Shown here: in pieces, positions 50,576-58,987 of the stretch
How positions within the stretch are numbered: position 1 is the stretch's first letter
How the letters are laid out: each line of letters begins with the position of its first letter
Assembly (NCBI GenBank): GCA_965247455.1
Contig: CBDFHE010000018.1
Coordinates: 1-64,000, forward strand
Source: JACZYA01 sp965247455
GTDB taxonomy: Bacteria > Acidobacteriota > Terriglobia > Acidiferrales > 2-02-FULL-67-57
Direction: 5' to 3'
Length of the DNA stretch: 64,000 nucleotides
Position numbers and translations under genes: made by a program
The notes under the pieces: generated by a model
The model's database searches: none
What the model was told of the DNA's origin: nothing
Seen by the model: only the letters and a program-made list of their open reading frames with translations

Positions 50576-52275
50576 TCCGGCATGTACTTGCGGTTGTTTT
50601 GAGTCTTACTTTTCTGTGCCCTTTGGCCCGTGCCCAGCAGAGGCGGGAACTCATAGGCCGTGTGGTGACCGAGCTATCTCACCAGCAGGTAGAGGTTCAC
50701 TCCCGAGTTGAGGTTCGACTGTTATTCTACGGTCTTTCGACGGTGACGACCGACAGTGGCGAATTTCGGTTCGGTTTGCCAGACGCGCTGCGACCCGGCA
50801 CTGAGGTTACTCTTTCGGTCAATAAGTCAGGCTATTCCATTTACCTTCCCTACCGAGGCCGGATTGTCCTTCAGGAGGATTTGTCCCAACTGGTGACGAT
50901 CAACCTTCTGCCCCTCGGCCACCCTCTGCTGAGATCTCCAGAAGATATTGAGAAATGGGCTGATGAGATTCGCGAAAGGGCTAAGAAAGAGCTCACCCCA
51001 AAAGAAGGCTTAACACGACCCATCTTCTCCGCCGAGCGGTACGCTCTGGTAATCGGCATCACTGGCTATCCCAAATTCGATGAAGAAGATAGGCTAAAGT
51101 TTGCCGATAACGACGCGAGGGAGTTTGCCGCATTCCTCAAGACGCCTGAAGGGGGTTCCTTTCCACCCTCAAACATTCGGCTCCTTGTGAATGAGCAAGC
51201 GGATCGCGATGCCATTTACCGGGAAATCGCGTGGCTGGGAAACGTTGTAAACAGCAACGATCTGCTTTATGTCTTCTTTGCGGGACACGGGGTGTTGGAC
51301 AACTCGGGGCGGGCGTTTTTCATGCCCTTCGCTGCTTCACCGGATATCCCTCTAGGTCTCGGAATCCGAGCCGACCAATTCATCCAAGACTTGAAGGAGA
51401 ACATCAGTGCCAAGCAGATGATCTTCTTCATTGATGCGTGCCATTCAGGCGCTTCGGTGAGTGTCAAGGGCCTGGCAAGACGCGGATATGGAAACATCAC
51501 GCCATCCCTCAATAGGTTGTGGGAGGAGAGACTGAAGAACGCAGAAGAAATGAACATGGGCTTTTTCTCTGCCAGCGCCAATCAGCGGTCGTGGGAAGAT
51601 GAGGATCTAGGACAGGGGCACGGACTGTTCACTTGGTACCTTCTGCGAGGTTTGAAAACCCTTGAGGCAGACCGTGACGGTAACAACGAAATAAGTGCCG
51701 GCGAGCTTCGTCGAGACCTGCTCGACAACGTTGAGCAGTATTCGAGAAGGAAGGCTTCACGTCAGACCCCCTATGTTTCGCCGGTCTTCGAGTCGGATTT
51801 CATTCTCGCCATACACACAGGGGCCACAGAGCCTTCAAGCGCCCGAAGAGATGTCAGCGCTCAAGCACCTCCATCGATCGAGCGTCAGCCTCAGACGCAA
51901 GGCGACGAACGCCTCGGAAGCTCGGACATTCTGGTCGATCCGCGCACGGGGCTGATGTGGACTAGAACAGATAATGGCTATGACATCAATTGGCACGGAG
52001 CTGATCGATACTGTAAGGGCCTGACACTGGGAGGCTACACGGACTGGCGACTGCCAACCATCGAGGAGTTGGAGAAGCTCCACGACCCAGACGGCGAAGG
52101 GAGGTACAAGATGAGAGCGCCCTTTGAGTTGACCGGTTGGGCGGTCTGGAGCACCACGAAGGAAGGCTCGGATTCCGCCTGGGGCTTCTACTTCGGCTTC
52201 GGCAGGCGGGAAGTCCTTCCCCTCGTCAACTCCTACTTCAAACGTGCCTTATGTGTGCGTCGTTCCGGAGAATGA
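50572..52275 (+). CDS. Secreted caspase-like (peptidase C14) protein with DUF1566 C-terminal domain
   Basis: The 567-residue protein has a signal peptide (MIRHVLAVVLSLTFLCPLARAQ) and a ~100-residue beta domain of the carboxypeptidase-regulatory type. A caspase fold follows, starting ERYALVIGITGYPKFDEEDRLKFADNDAREF and carrying the catalytic dyad in YVFFAGHGVLD (His) and MIFFIDACHSGAS (Cys). A Ser/Gln-rich linker leads to a DUF1566/Lcl-type domain (DPRTGLMWTRTDNGYDINWHGADRYCKGLTLGGYTDWRLPTIEELEKL, ending RALCVR). The segment LTRPIFSAERY before the caspase core equals the signal-peptide end of its paralogue, so the N-terminal domain was inserted later. The target of the protease is unknown. Confidence 0.88.
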   Translation: MIRHVLAVVLSLTFLCPLARAQQRRELIGRVVTELSHQQVEVHSRVEVRLLFYGLSTVTTDSGEFRFGLPDALRPGTEVTLSVNKSGYSIYLPYRGRIVLQEDLSQLVTINLLPLGHPLLRSPEDIEKWADEIRERAKKELTPKEGLTRPIFSAERYALVIGITGYPKFDEEDRLKFADNDAREFAAFLKTPEGGSFPPSNIRLLVNEQADRDAIYREIAWLGNVVNSNDLLYVFFAGHGVLDNSGRAFFMPFAASPDIPLGLGIRADQFIQDLKENISAKQMIFFIDACHSGASVSVKGLARRGYGNITPSLNRLWEERLKNAEEMNMGFFSASANQRSWEDEDLGQGHGLFTWYLLRGLKTLEADRDGNNEISAGELRRDLLDNVEQYSRRKASRQTPYVSPVFESDFILAIHTGATEPSSARRDVSAQAPPSIERQPQTQGDERLGSSDILVDPRTGLMWTRTDNGYDINWHGADRYCKGLTLGGYTDWRLPTIEELEKLHDPDGEGRYKMRAPFELTGWAVWSTTKEGSDSAWGFYFGFGRREVLPLVNSYFKRALCVRRSGE

Positions 52276-52496
52276 TGTGGGTCATTGGGTTATTTGGTGA
52301 TTGCGTTAGTTAGCACGTCTCTCGAGCCCGGCGCTATTTGGTCGTCGCAAGATCAAGACTCGTTGCGGACACGTGCGTATTTCCCGTAGGGGATGCATAC
52401 GCTTGTGAGCACGGGGAAAATGACGACTCATGCTTTGGCAACATGAGGTGCTTCCCTTGCCATCCATAGAAGAGGTGCTGGGAAGGAAGGCAGGAC

Positions 52497-52555
52497 GGCG
52501 CCGGCCATCGGCTTTTACTTCGCCAAGCCCTCCGTGTCCGGGAGGTAGAATAGCC
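52497..52555 (+). repeat. Duplicated junction carrying the ribosome site of the second caspase gene
   Basis: Bases 52497-52555 repeat 50442-50500, the end of the membrane-protein gene plus its intergenic region, with few changes. The repeat marks the border of a ~2-kb tandem duplication that produced the second caspase gene. The preceding 52276-52496 holds no gene. Confidence 0.85.
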
Positions 52556-53692
52556 ATGCGCATTCTATGGCATGTCGTTTTATTCCTGGTTCTTCTCGTC
52601 TTAACACGACCCATCTTCTCCGCCGAGCGGTACGCTTTGGTAATCGGCATCACTGGCTATCCCAAATTCGATGAAGAAGATAGGCTGCGGTTCGCAGATG
52701 ACGACGCGAGGGAGTTTGCTGCCTTCCTCAAAACGGCGGAAGGGGGCTCCTTTCCACCCTCAAACATTCGACTCCTTGTGAATGGCCGAGCAGACCGCGA
52801 TGGTATTTACCGTGAAATGAATTGGCTGGGCGACCGGGTGGCCAGCGACGACCTCGTCTATGTCTTTTTCGCGGGGCATGGTATGGAGGACAGGAGAGCG
52901 GATCGGGCCTACTTCATGCCATTTGATGCTTCAAGCCTCGAACCCGAAGCCCGTGGAATCCGAGCTGACCGATTCATCGAAGACTTGAAGGACAAGATCA
53001 GTGCCAGGAAGATGATCTTCTTCATTGATGCGTGCCATGCTGGTGCTTCGGTGAGTGTCGAGGGCCTGACAAGGCGCGGCTACGGGAACATCACGCCGTC
53101 ACTCAAAAGCTGGTGGGACGAGAGACTCAAGAACACTGGGGAACTAAACATGAGTTTCTTCTCGGCTGCCGCCAATCAGCGGTCGTGGGAAGACGAGGAT
53201 CTGGGACACGGTTTGTTCGCTTGGTATCTCCTTCAGGGATTGAAAACGCTTAGGGCAGACCGCGACGGCGATTGTCGAATAACCGCCGGCGAGCTTCGCC
53301 GATACCTGCTGGACAGTGTTGAGCTGCGTGCGAGAAGGAAGGGTAGACGGCAGAGCCCCTTTGTGTCGCCAGCGTTCGATCCGGATTTTGTTCTGGCCTA
53401 TCACCCGGGGTGTACGGAGCCTTCAAGCACCCTCGGAAGCTCGGGCATTCTGGTCGATCCGCAGACAGGCCAGACGCTCTCTTCGGACACAGGCGTAGTA
53501 GCTGGCGAAGAGGCGTTCGAAAAGAGAAAGAAGGAATACGCCGCTTGCGTTGCCCGTGCAGAGGAAAGGCGCAAGACTTGCATTGATCGCTATTATATTG
53601 TTAACGACACTCGGAAATGCGGAGTGGCATTTTACAGAGAGAGTAAGAGGTGTTACAAAAAGGTTACTGGACAAGTTGTGAAGGAAAATTGA
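52556..53692 (+). CDS. Secreted caspase-like (peptidase C14) protein, tandem paralogue
   Basis: The 378-residue protein starts at ATG 52556 after GGGAGGT with the signal peptide MRILWHVVLFLVLLVLTRPIFSA. The caspase core closely matches its neighbour (ERYALVIGITGYPKFDEEDRLRFADDDAREF, YVFFAGHGMED with His, MIFFIDACHAGAS with Cys). It lacks the neighbour's inserted N-terminal domain and DUF1566 domain. Instead its C-terminal ~70 residues are a charged, Cys-containing tail (RKKEYAACVARAEERRKTCIDRYYI...CGVAFYRESKRCYKKV). It represents the older, simpler form of the pair. Confidence 0.87.
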   Translation: MRILWHVVLFLVLLVLTRPIFSAERYALVIGITGYPKFDEEDRLRFADDDAREFAAFLKTAEGGSFPPSNIRLLVNGRADRDGIYREMNWLGDRVASDDLVYVFFAGHGMEDRRADRAYFMPFDASSLEPEARGIRADRFIEDLKDKISARKMIFFIDACHAGASVSVEGLTRRGYGNITPSLKSWWDERLKNTGELNMSFFSAAANQRSWEDEDLGHGLFAWYLLQGLKTLRADRDGDCRITAGELRRYLLDSVELRARRKGRRQSPFVSPAFDPDFVLAYHPGCTEPSSTLGSSGILVDPQTGQTLSSDTGVVAGEEAFEKRKKEYAACVARAEERRKTCIDRYYIVNDTRKCGVAFYRESKRCYKKVTGQVVKEN

Positions 53693-54376
53693 AACGGCAG
53701 GGTTTCCATTCCAAGAACATAGATCTGAACTAAGGAGTTGCCGGTAGGATGGCTTCCTTCCGCTTGTATTGCAACTCAAAATCTTGATAGAAGAGATAAG
53801 CGACGAAGAAATTAGCTTAGGCCGCACCCCCACCCAAGTCAACGCACCGCCAGGATCCGACACTAGGCCCCGGCCAAAACCGCACTACTGAGACCCATAG
53901 CGGGTTCTCTGAGTGTTTCTTTAGCCGGGGGGTATATCTCGAATACCCAACGGGATTGGCGCTACTCAGAGATGCTCAAAAGGGACTTGTTTGGGTGGAA
54001 TTTGGGTTAACTACTTTGTTGGGTTGGGGATTCGTGGTGATACTGCGGCTATTGATCGAAACATCTTGGGGGTTGGCGTTGGCGGTTGAGTTGATTCTGG
54101 TTATGCAGGCTCCCCCGACCAACTCGCAACCCGCCAAAGACAAATCTCTGCGCCACTCTTGCGCGCACAAGCCGGGCATCAAGACGGGACTAGGTAAGTT
54201 GTCACTTCTTCGCCATATTCCACCCTGCTCAAATATCTCTTTCCCAAAATCTTCGTGGTCATTGTTAATTTCCTCCAATTCCCTTCGGTGACGGCCCCTT
54301 TTTCTCTCTGTTCTTGCTGTTCTTTCCCGCAAATTCCGGGTGCTTCTGACGATTCCCCCGCCGGAGGTGCTATTTT
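53693..54376. other. Non-coding stretch between the caspase and hydantoinase genes
   Basis: These 684 bp show no supported gene. Near 53825-53846 is a C-rich motif (CACCCCCACCCAAGTCAACG) that recurs, with small changes, at 41028-41047 and inverted near 11900. A minus-strand frame starting at 54380 overlaps the hydantoinase stop as ATGA but its translation is Arg/Glu/Asn-rich and not protein-like. Confidence 0.45.
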
Positions 54377-56155
54377 TCATACGTGGCTTTTGTCTCTGAT
54401 GCTACGCAGTTTCCGGGTGGCATGCTGATTAATCGTGAATTCACTACCTCTCCGCTCGATTACAACCTTGTAGTGCTTGCAAGCGTTTTCGAGCGAAACA
54501 TAGCCGTCGATTACATCTTCCAAAACTCGCATGGGATCACGCTCCCACGGCGGACCATAGCCGCCCCCACCCCCTGACAAGATGTGTACAACATCTCCAG
54601 ATTTCAACGGGTAGCTTGTCACCTTCCGGATTTCACGCTCTTGTCGGCTACCCGGATTCAAAATTGCGCCGTTCGCGTCTGCGTCAAATCCCCCCCAAAG
54701 CCCCCATGGTCTATATCCGTAGCGTTCAACCGTAGTGAAGCACCAACACTTGCCCGACAATATTTGAAAGTCGCGGACGTGTCCCAGGCCGCCCCTGTAT
54801 TTACCGGCACCTCCGCTATCCTCGTACAAAGAAAATCGGAGCAACCGAAGGGGGAAATTTTGTTCTACTAGCTCTGCAGGGTAATTCTTGCTGTCTCCGT
54901 CGACGATACAGATCAGGCAGTTTTCGCCGTCCATTCCCTCGTAAGCGCCCCAGCCGCCGCTGGAGGAGTCCAGGTGAATAAAATCCTTCCCGTTACGTGG
55001 ATCGACACCCGTGAAAAAAAGTACTCCCAAGTCGCTGTAGTGACCAGCAGGGAGTTTCCCAGGCAGGGCAGGAGTAAGCGCCTTGAAAATCGTGTCAATT
55101 AAGGTCATGAGATGCATACCGAATTGGCACACGGGGCCCGGGTACTTTACGTTGAACATGGAATTCTCCGGCACCACCACAGAGAGAGGACGAAAACTGC
55201 CCTCATTGATGGGAACCCAGGGCGTCGTTACACACTTGAATCCGACGCGGACCGCGGAAATGGTTGTAGCTAGACCACAGTTAATTGGACCTTCATTCTG
55301 CTCCTGACTGCCAGTGAGATCCACCACCATCTCGGAGCCCTTCACTGTCACGGTCACCCGAATCGGGAGGTTCTTGCGATCCAGGTTCAAGCTATCATTG
55401 TCAATGTACCCTTCGGCCTGATAAACGCCATCGGGAATCCGTTCCACCGCCAATCGAGCCATTTTCTCCGCATGATTCATGAAATACTGTTTTGCAACCA
55501 GTACCGTGTCTTTCCCATATTTGGCGAGTATGTGACGAAAGCGCTTCTCGCCTGTCCGGCAGGCAGCAGTCTGTGCACGCACATCGCCTAGCACCCTTTC
55601 GCTCAGACGCACGTTGTACTTGATCACGTCAAATACGGGCTTAACTGGCTGACCAGCATCGTAGAGTTTCACCGAGCGAAAACGCAGCCCTTCCTGATGA
55701 ATGCTCCTACTATCGTTAGACCAGCTTCCGGCGTCCTTGCCGCCCACGTCCAGCCAATGCATCTTCGCCACACTAAATCCAACTACTTCGTCCTGGTCAA
55801 ACACTGGAGCTACGCAAGTCACATCGAGCAAGTGTGTCCCACTCGAATAGGGGTCATTCATCATGTAGATGTCACCGGGCTGAAATTTGTCCAACCCACC
55901 AATGTCCTCCGTTATTACCTTGGCGTTTTCCCGCAGCGTTCCCAGGAAAACAGGAAGCCCCGGAGCCTGGGCGATCATGTTCGCGTCTGCGTCAAGAACC
56001 CCCACGGCGAAATCGCAATTTTCAAAAACCACAGGGTTATAAGCCGTCCGCATCAAGTTAGACTTCATTTCATTTGCTGCCGAGATGAACAGATTACGTA
56101 TGACCTCAGTGGTAATGGGATCCACCCTAGTCGACATGCCGGAGCCGGACACCAT
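54377..56155 (-). CDS. Hydantoinase B / oxoprolinase family protein
   Basis: The 592-residue protein is a HyuB-type subunit that acts with HyuA in ATP-dependent hydrolysis of hydantoins or 5-oxoproline. Landmarks are VDPITTEVIRNLFISAANEM, FENCDFAVGVLDADANMIAQ, GDIYMMNDPYSSGTHLLDVT, the glycine-rich EDSGGAGKYRGGLGHVRDF and ILSGGGGGYGPPWERD near the end. The ATG at 56155 is preferred (AAGGCGG upstream); starts at 56173 and 56137 are possible. It follows an NCS1 permease by about 20 bp, so uptake and hydrolysis of a cyclic ureide are probably coupled. No HyuA gene is in the window. Confidence 0.9.
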   Translation of the reverse strand: MVSGSGMSTRVDPITTEVIRNLFISAANEMKSNLMRTAYNPVVFENCDFAVGVLDADANMIAQAPGLPVFLGTLRENAKVITEDIGGLDKFQPGDIYMMNDPYSSGTHLLDVTCVAPVFDQDEVVGFSVAKMHWLDVGGKDAGSWSNDSRSIHQEGLRFRSVKLYDAGQPVKPVFDVIKYNVRLSERVLGDVRAQTAACRTGEKRFRHILAKYGKDTVLVAKQYFMNHAEKMARLAVERIPDGVYQAEGYIDNDSLNLDRKNLPIRVTVTVKGSEMVVDLTGSQEQNEGPINCGLATTISAVRVGFKCVTTPWVPINEGSFRPLSVVVPENSMFNVKYPGPVCQFGMHLMTLIDTIFKALTPALPGKLPAGHYSDLGVLFFTGVDPRNGKDFIHLDSSSGGWGAYEGMDGENCLICIVDGDSKNYPAELVEQNFPLRLLRFSLYEDSGGAGKYRGGLGHVRDFQILSGKCWCFTTVERYGYRPWGLWGGFDADANGAILNPGSRQEREIRKVTSYPLKSGDVVHILSGGGGGYGPPWERDPMRVLEDVIDGYVSLENACKHYKVVIERRGSEFTINQHATRKLRSIRDKSHV

Positions 56156-56177
56156 AAGCCGCCTTACGCCCACCCAG

Positions 56178-57527
56178 CTACACTCGCTCAGTACTCAAAC
56201 CCGTCAGTCTTCCGAAGGCCGACTGAAATGCGAAACTTATGCAGAAAGAGTCGATGGCAGGCAGATACGTCAAATTGAACAAACCAAATCCCAACTCGCC
56301 TCTTTCTGCGGTCATGAAGCCCACGGCGACTCCAGCCGCCCAAGCAACCAAGGCGAGTGGCCGAAAGCGATTGATATCATCGAACTGCCCAGACTTATAG
56401 AGCTTTCGATGCAGCAGATAGTCGGCCGTGTAAACTCCCGTGATGGGAGGCACCACCACACTTAGTATAATGAGGAAGGGAACATATCTGCTGACGATCC
56501 CGAATAAAGCGACAGCGGTTCCAGCTAGCCCAGCAAAAACCGTCAATTTCCACGTCGGCACACCTGGGATAATAGCAGCCAGGTTGAGACTCGCCGAATA
56601 CAGCAAGGCGTTTATGTGGAACCAACAAGCTGCTGCAACCACCACTATGGCTGCCAATCCCCAACCCTGCAAAATCATAAGTTTCACGAAGTCCGATTCT
56701 GCTGTGGCAGCAGTCAAATAGCAAGCAATCAACGTAAAAACGGGTAATCCCACACATAGTCCAAAAATAACGGCAGTCGCCGCGTGCACTCCATTTTTGG
56801 CATATCGGGTGATGTCTGGAAGGAAAACGGAGAGATTGAGGTACGAGCCCACTACTACGGACATCGCAGTTGCATATGATATGGGGTCAGCAAAAGCGGA
56901 CCGCGCCGCAATCTCGCTGAAAGGAGATTTAGCAAAATTATGCAGCAGATACGCCAATAATACAGCCGTCAGCAATGGGACCACAATAAATGCAAACTTT
57001 TCTACCGAACGATAGCCAAAAACCGTGATGACGGTAATTAGGATGCCCACGATGAGGCATAAAAGTGACTCGCTAAGCTCAACAGTCCAGATGGAGGCTG
57101 CCGTATGTCGGACAGAACTGCCAAAAATCTCCGTATTCATTGCCGACCAGCAGAGCATATCTAGGGCGATTATCGCTGCAATTACCTTTGCTCCTGTCCC
57201 TCCAAAAGCAAACTTCAGGGTCATCCCCGTCGACAGTCGGCTGCGGGTACCCACATGCGAAGCAAGTAGGCAGATAGGAGTTGCAATTAAGCTGCTCCAC
57301 AGAATCGCACTGGCAGCTTTGTTTAACCCCATGCCAGCTGCTAGAGCGCTCCCCAGAAGTAAGGGCGGAACTCCTATGCAAACCGCCAAAAAGACCATCG
57401 TAAGTTGAACATAATTGCGGCCCTTCTGGACTGGTACCTGCATACGGGCGTAGTCTTCGAGAATTTGGTTCGCCGCGCCCGTGATTCTCTTCAACTGACC
57501 TGCCCCTTGGTATTGTACCACTCGCAA
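56178..57527 (-). CDS. NCS1-family nucleobase/cation symporter (cytosine-permease-like)
   Basis: The 449-residue protein has about twelve membrane helices and NCS1 features. These include the N-terminal EDYARMQVP segment, an early LTMVFLAVCIGVPPLLLGSAL helix, MLCWSAMNTEIFG, SYLNLSVFLPDITRYAKNG (the PDxTRYA-like motif) and ITGVYTADYLLHRK. CodB-like transporters import pyrimidines, allantoin or hydantoins. The frame starts at TTG 57527 without a ribosome site; the EDYA segment must be included, so the start is within the first ~15 residues. The upstream DNA is an IS3 transposase fragment, so the promoter may have been changed. Confidence 0.88.
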   Translation of the reverse strand: MRVVQYQGAGQLKRITGAANQILEDYARMQVPVQKGRNYVQLTMVFLAVCIGVPPLLLGSALAAGMGLNKAASAILWSSLIATPICLLASHVGTRSRLSTGMTLKFAFGGTGAKVIAAIIALDMLCWSAMNTEIFGSSVRHTAASIWTVELSESLLCLIVGILITVITVFGYRSVEKFAFIVVPLLTAVLLAYLLHNFAKSPFSEIAARSAFADPISYATAMSVVVGSYLNLSVFLPDITRYAKNGVHAATAVIFGLCVGLPVFTLIACYLTAATAESDFVKLMILQGWGLAAIVVVAAACWFHINALLYSASLNLAAIIPGVPTWKLTVFAGLAGTAVALFGIVSRYVPFLIILSVVVPPITGVYTADYLLHRKLYKSGQFDDINRFRPLALVAWAAGVAVGFMTAERGELGFGLFNLTYLPAIDSFCISFAFQSAFGRLTGLSTERV

Positions 57528-57565
57528 TGTTAGTTTGAGGCCATCCCTTCACCTCCTGAGCCTGG

Positions 57566-57661
57566 TTAGCGCGCTCCCAGAAGCGGCAAGATCTCGATGG
57601 CTTCTGGCGCCGGTGGCCGGTAGCCCAGCGCACTGTGAGGCCGCACCTTGTTGTAGATCAT
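57566..57661 (-). mobile_element. 3' remnant of an IS3-family transposase gene
   Basis: The minus-strand translation MIYNKVRPHSALGYRPPAPEAI is the typical end of IS3-family OrfB integrases (RPHSSLGYRPPxxF/A). Only the last ~31 codons remain. It lies between the permease start and a fragment of a peptidase gene, showing a deletion or recombination junction. Confidence 0.75.
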
Positions 57662-57675
57662 GTGGCATCGGGTCG

Positions 57676-57819
57676 GATCCGTATGAACCCTTCGTACCGC
57701 TGGAGGATGGCAACAGATTCATCTGGATGTCGGAAAGGGATGGGGGGAAGCACATCGATTTCAATCAGATTCGGAGAAATCGGGTTACCCTCCGGAGGCC
57801 CCGAAAACCCCATCTGTAG
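57676..57819 (+). pseudogene. Fragment of a dipeptidyl-peptidase-IV-like gene
   Basis: The plus-strand frame reads DPYEPFVPLEDGNRFIWMSERDG, which matches the beta-propeller part of S9B peptidases (PLxDGNRFxWxSERDGW). It then runs into unrelated sequence and a TAG. Only about 25 codons of the peptidase survive. Confidence 0.5.
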
Positions 57820-57917
57820 TGAAACTGTAGTGGCTTGCTGCACCGTCCCAGACCCTGATCCCCACGCAAAACTGTCAAAACTGTAGAAACTACTCCGGGA
57901 AGTTCAGGCGGCGGAGG
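57814..57917. repeat. 104-bp repeat also present at 47899-48003
   Basis: This copy overlaps the last codons and stop of the winged-helix/TPR gene (57890 on). The shared part includes the non-coding side with tandem CTGTAGT motifs. The presence of the same block at 47899 without the gene suggests recombination between, or loss of, such genes. Confidence 0.75.
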
Positions 57918-58924
57918 AAGGATTGGAAGCGGGGGTCGGAGCGCAAGGGATCAAAGATTGGCTCGATGTTAACGAAGGCTAGGTAGGTGGAACGCTCCCT
58001 AAGGGCACGCTCGAGCCATTCAAAGGCCAGATCGTTTTCTCCCATGCTGGTGTAGACGCTGGCAACGTAGAGCGGCTGAATCGGGCGTATGCGGGAGAGC
58101 TCTTCGAGCTGCCCGAGCACGCGGCGGGCGTCGGCGTCGCGACCGCCATATCCGTAGGCGTACCCAAGAGCCGCTAGGCAAAACGGACTACCCGGCAGCA
58201 GCCGAACCGCCACCTGCATTTCGGCGATGGCGTCTTCGTGCCGGCCTATCTGCACATAGACGAGACCCAGGTCAAAGTGCCCGAGAAAGAAGTTTGGGTC
58301 CATTTCAATAGTTTCCTGGAAGCGGGGGAGGGCCTCGTTATACTGCCGGAGTAGATAGTAGTGACGGCCGATAGACAGGCGAGTCACGATAGAGGCGGGG
58401 TCGAGCTCAAGCGCGCGTTGGAGGTGAGCAAAGGCCTCGTCGGGCCGGCCCGCGACCCACAAGTAGTCCGCGTACCATTGATGGGCGGTGGCGTAGTTGG
58501 GATTGTGCTCGAGGGCACTGAGGAAGGCTGCCTCCGCCTTCCCCCAGTTCCAGTCATAGAAAAGGGCAGCATGCGCGAGCGCAGTATGGGCTTCGGCAAG
58601 GGACCGGTCCAGCGCGAGGGCACGCTCGGCCATCTCTTTTTGCTTGGGGACGGCTTCCTGCGGGGCCAAGACATCGTAGGGGGTCGAGCCGAGCAGCGCA
58701 TAGGTGTTGGCGAGGCCGGCATAAGCCGAGGCATAGTCGGGATCGATGGCGATGGCCTCCTCGAAGAAAACGATGCTCCTAGCCAAGTCTCGCTTATTCC
58801 AGTAAGAGCGGCCCTTGAGATAGGCATCGAAGGCCTCGGGGTTGACTGGGGCCGGGCGAGTCAGTTCGGCGCGCTCGGCCGGCAAGAGTATTAGGTCCAG
58901 TGAACCCGCCACGCGGCTTGCCAC
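57890..58924 (-). CDS. TPR-repeat C-terminal half of a split winged-helix/TPR gene
   Basis: The 344-residue frame holds about seven tetratricopeptide repeats (AFDAYLKGRSYWNKRDLARSIVFFEEAIAIDPDYASAYAGLANTYALLG as an example), ending FQSFLRRLNFPE. It is in the same frame as the winged-helix half (58988-59872); only a TAG at 58988-58990 and the 21 codons before the apparent start separate them. Those codons read THLWAESYERELADVLAIQREV, the usual joining segment, so this is one gene split by a nonsense codon. Its own start at 58924 has no ribosome site. The intact family is common in Acidobacteriota. Confidence 0.75.
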   Translation of the reverse strand: MASRVAGSLDLILLPAERAELTRPAPVNPEAFDAYLKGRSYWNKRDLARSIVFFEEAIAIDPDYASAYAGLANTYALLGSTPYDVLAPQEAVPKQKEMAERALALDRSLAEAHTALAHAALFYDWNWGKAEAAFLSALEHNPNYATAHQWYADYLWVAGRPDEAFAHLQRALELDPASIVTRLSIGRHYYLLRQYNEALPRFQETIEMDPNFFLGHFDLGLVYVQIGRHEDAIAEMQVAVRLLPGSPFCLAALGYAYGYGGRDADARRVLGQLEELSRIRPIQPLYVASVYTSMGENDLAFEWLERALRERSTYLAFVNIEPIFDPLRSDPRFQSFLRRLNFPE

Positions 58925-58987
58925 CTCGCGCTGGATGGCCAGGACGTCGGCCAGTTCGCGCTCATAGCTCTCGGCCCAGAGGTGAGT

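Noticed and set aside
53976..54380. 134-codon minus-strand frame overlapping the hydantoinase stop by ATGA
   Set aside because: The overlap is suggestive, but the product is Arg/Glu/Asn-rich without hydrophobic core or family resemblance and looks like translated intergenic DNA.
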